Assembly: GCF_002284535.1 (NCBI RefSeq)
Contig: NZ_NPKH01000024.1
Location: forward strand, 1-64,000
Origin: Mesorhizobium wenxiniae
GTDB taxonomy: Bacteria; Pseudomonadota; Alphaproteobacteria; Rhizobiales; Rhizobiaceae
Direction: 5' to 3'
DNA: 64,000 bases
Each line of letters opens with the position of its first letter. Position 1 is the stretch's first letter. The notes beneath the pieces were generated by a model. It saw nothing but the letters and a program-made list of their open reading frames with translations. It was not told where the DNA came from and did not search any database. The position numbers were made by a program, and so were the translations under genes. Of the stretch, positions 62,867 through 64,000 are shown piece by piece.

Positions 62867-62906
62867 TGGAGCGGGTGAAGTGATTCGAACGCTCGACCCA
62901 ACCTTG
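62867..62906 (-). pseudogene. tRNA-Gly 3' fragment, copy 2
   Basis: Minus strand: AAGGTTGGGTCGAGCGTTCG then AATCACTTCACCCGCTCCA, the 3' 40 nt of tRNA-Gly including the encoded CCA. The 5' part is absent. It lies 527 bp from copy 1 in the same orientation. Confidence 0.7.
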
Positions 62907-62963
62907 AAAACGTCAATTTCTGCCAACGCCGCCCTATCCGAATTTCCGCTACCAGAATCCGAG

Positions 62964-63050
62964 ATGATCAACACCAATGAAATGATGCAGCTTCTTCTGG
63001 ACCACGTGACAAGCGGGCAGCTGAGCAGACGCAGCTTCCTGGCTTCAGCA
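62964..63050 (+). pseudogene. truncated start of a Tat-exported protein gene
   Basis: The frame reads MINTNEMMQLLLDHVTSGQLSRRSFLASA, a plausible N-terminus with a twin-arginine motif, then loses similarity to any export signal (YGSSWVIRIENC). It looks like the first about 29 codons of a Tat-dependent binding protein or enzyme, cut by a deletion. The open frame continues to 63188 without recognisable content. Confidence 0.4.
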
Positions 63051-63184
63051 TATGGATCCTCTTGGGTAATACGAATTGAAAATTGCGCCCTCATGTTTCA
63101 AAACAGGTCGGTAGACCCGCGAGGATGGTTTCGTGCGGGGTCGTCCACGGTCCTCAAGCCGAGAATTCTAAAAGACGTTCAACA

Positions 63185-64000
63185 ATGACCCAGCACGTAC
63201 AAAACGCTCGAATTCTCATGTACAGCCACGACACGTTCGGGCTCGGCCACTTGCAGCGCTGCCGGACGATCGCGCATTCGCTGGTCGAGGATTTCCGCGG
63301 TCTTCAGGTGCTTATCATTTCGGGTGCGACTATCGCTGGCGCCTTCGACTACCGCGCCCGTGTCGACTTCGTGAAGATCCCCAGCGTCATCAAGTTGCGC
63401 AACGGCGAATACACCTCGCTGGAAAAGGATATCGATCTGCATGAGACGCTAAGGATGCGCCAGTCGATCATCCGCCATACAGCCGAGACCTTCCGGCCGG
63501 ATATCTTCATCGTCGACAAGGAACCGCTCGGCCTGCGCGGTGAGATCGAGGACACGCTCTCCTACCTCAAGACGCGGGGCACCACGCTCGTGCTTGGCCT
63601 GCGCGAGGTGATGGACGCGCCGCATCTGCTCGAAGCAGAGTGGGCACGCAGGGATGTGATGCGCAAGATAGGCCTGTTCTACGACAAGATCTGGGCCTAT
63701 GGTCCGCCGGATTTCTACGATCCGTTGACCGGCCTGGAGGTGCCGCCGGCTATCAGGGCAAAGATGAAGTTCGTCGGTTTCCTGCAACGGAGCCTGCAGA
63801 AGAACGAGTTGCCCGGCCACCGGCCCGAGGGCGACTATATCCTCGTTACCACCGGTGGCGGCGGTGACGGCGCCGATCTGATCCACAGCGTCATCGATGC
63901 CTATCAGCAGGATCCGCAATTGCAGCATAGGGCGTTGATCGTGCTTGGGCCTTACATGCCGGCGCGCAAGCGCAACAAGCTGCTCAAGAAGGGGTCCAAG
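63185..64000 (+). CDS. glycosyltransferase, COG4671/MurG-like (incomplete, runs off the window)
   Basis: 272 codons visible. It starts RILMYSHDTFGLGHLQRCRTIAHSLVEDF, the nucleotide-sugar-transferase-like N-terminus of COG4671 proteins. LRNGEYTSLEKDIDLHETLRMRQSIIRHTAETFRPDIFIVDKEPLGLRGE and YILVTTGGGGDG (start of the second Rossmann domain) follow. Such genes usually sit in rhizobial exopolysaccharide or surface-glycan loci. The ATG at 63185 overlaps the stop of the remnant frame before it. The 3' end is outside the window. Confidence 0.85.
   Translation, partial: MTQHVQNARILMYSHDTFGLGHLQRCRTIAHSLVEDFRGLQVLIISGATIAGAFDYRARVDFVKIPSVIKLRNGEYTSLEKDIDLHETLRMRQSIIRHTAETFRPDIFIVDKEPLGLRGEIEDTLSYLKTRGTTLVLGLREVMDAPHLLEAEWARRDVMRKIGLFYDKIWAYGPPDFYDPLTGLEVPPAIRAKMKFVGFLQRSLQKNELPGHRPEGDYILVTTGGGGDGADLIHSVIDAYQQDPQLQHRALIVLGPYMPARKRNKLLKKGSK

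Noticed and set aside
62340..62906. Possible complete tRNA genes
   Set aside because: Only the 3' 40 bases of tRNA-Gly are present in each case; no D arm or anticodon loop could be found on the upstream side.
62754..63188. 144-codon plus-strand frame before the glycosyltransferase
   Set aside because: Its first 70 codons cover the leader repeat, terminator and tRNA fragment, so the frame as a whole is not a gene; only the Tat-like start within it was kept as a remnant.

Overview
The window looks like a chromosomal segment of a Hyphomicrobiales alphaproteobacterium, most likely Mesorhizobium or a close Phyllobacteriaceae relative. The evidence is the high GC content, the origin-proximal gene order ppsR / hemE-hemJ-rho / mnmE-mnmG-rsmG-parA-parB / holA with maf-aroE-coaE-dnaQ-secB on the other arm, dense rhizobial palindromic repeats, and many ABC and PLP enzymes. 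The genus is an inference. No rRNA, complete tRNA or CRISPR array was seen.

Layout. 1-608: the tail of an IS630-like transposase, then a small GIY-YIG nuclease gene enclosed by inverted arms of a repeat that recurs three more times without the gene. 764-5673: a BTAD/TPR regulator divergent from a cysteine-synthase-like gene plus a PLP decarboxylase. 6025-12777: a minus-strand set (oligopeptide-type binding protein, HSL-type hydrolase, isochorismatase-like hydrolase, DddP-like M24 enzyme, GlxA-type regulator, DUF1059 protein). 12904-17587: a minus-strand sulfur cluster, Rrf2 regulator, FAD/NAD(P) protein, cystathionine beta-synthase and cystathionine gamma-lyase/synthase. 18037-21161: a small membrane protein, RlpA-like protein, intracellular PHB depolymerase and a transglutaminase-like cysteine peptidase under a CtrA-type box.

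21169-41109 is the replication-origin neighbourhood. The 400-bp gap between ppsR and hemE has DnaA boxes and an AT-rich stretch and is the likely oriC. Four parS-like palindromes lie between mnmE and rsmG, beside parAB. Genes for haem (hemE, hemJ), tRNA U34 modification (mnmE, mnmG), rRNA methylation (rsmG), replication (dnaQ, holA), segregation (parA, parB), protein export (secB) and cell-wall turnover (mltA) surround it.

42993-48176 encodes a complete branched-chain 2-oxoacid dehydrogenase complex (E1 alpha, E1 beta, E2, E3); the E2 linker contains a palindromic repeat translated in frame. 48404-50060 is a saccharopine/lysine-6-dehydrogenase-like gene divergent from an Lrp/AsnC regulator. 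50331-51072 is a frameshifted COG4280 membrane gene. 51194-61237 is an accessory catabolic region: SDR, RidA, amidohydrolase, NTF2-FMO flavoprotein, RpiR regulator, a NitT/TauT-type ABC transporter and a Gfo/Idh oxidoreductase. 61677-63050 is a scarred region with a Gly/Asn-rich secreted protein, two tRNA-Gly 3' fragments with duplicated terminators and leaders, and a truncated Tat-signal gene start. It ends in a COG4671-type glycosyltransferase cut by the window edge.
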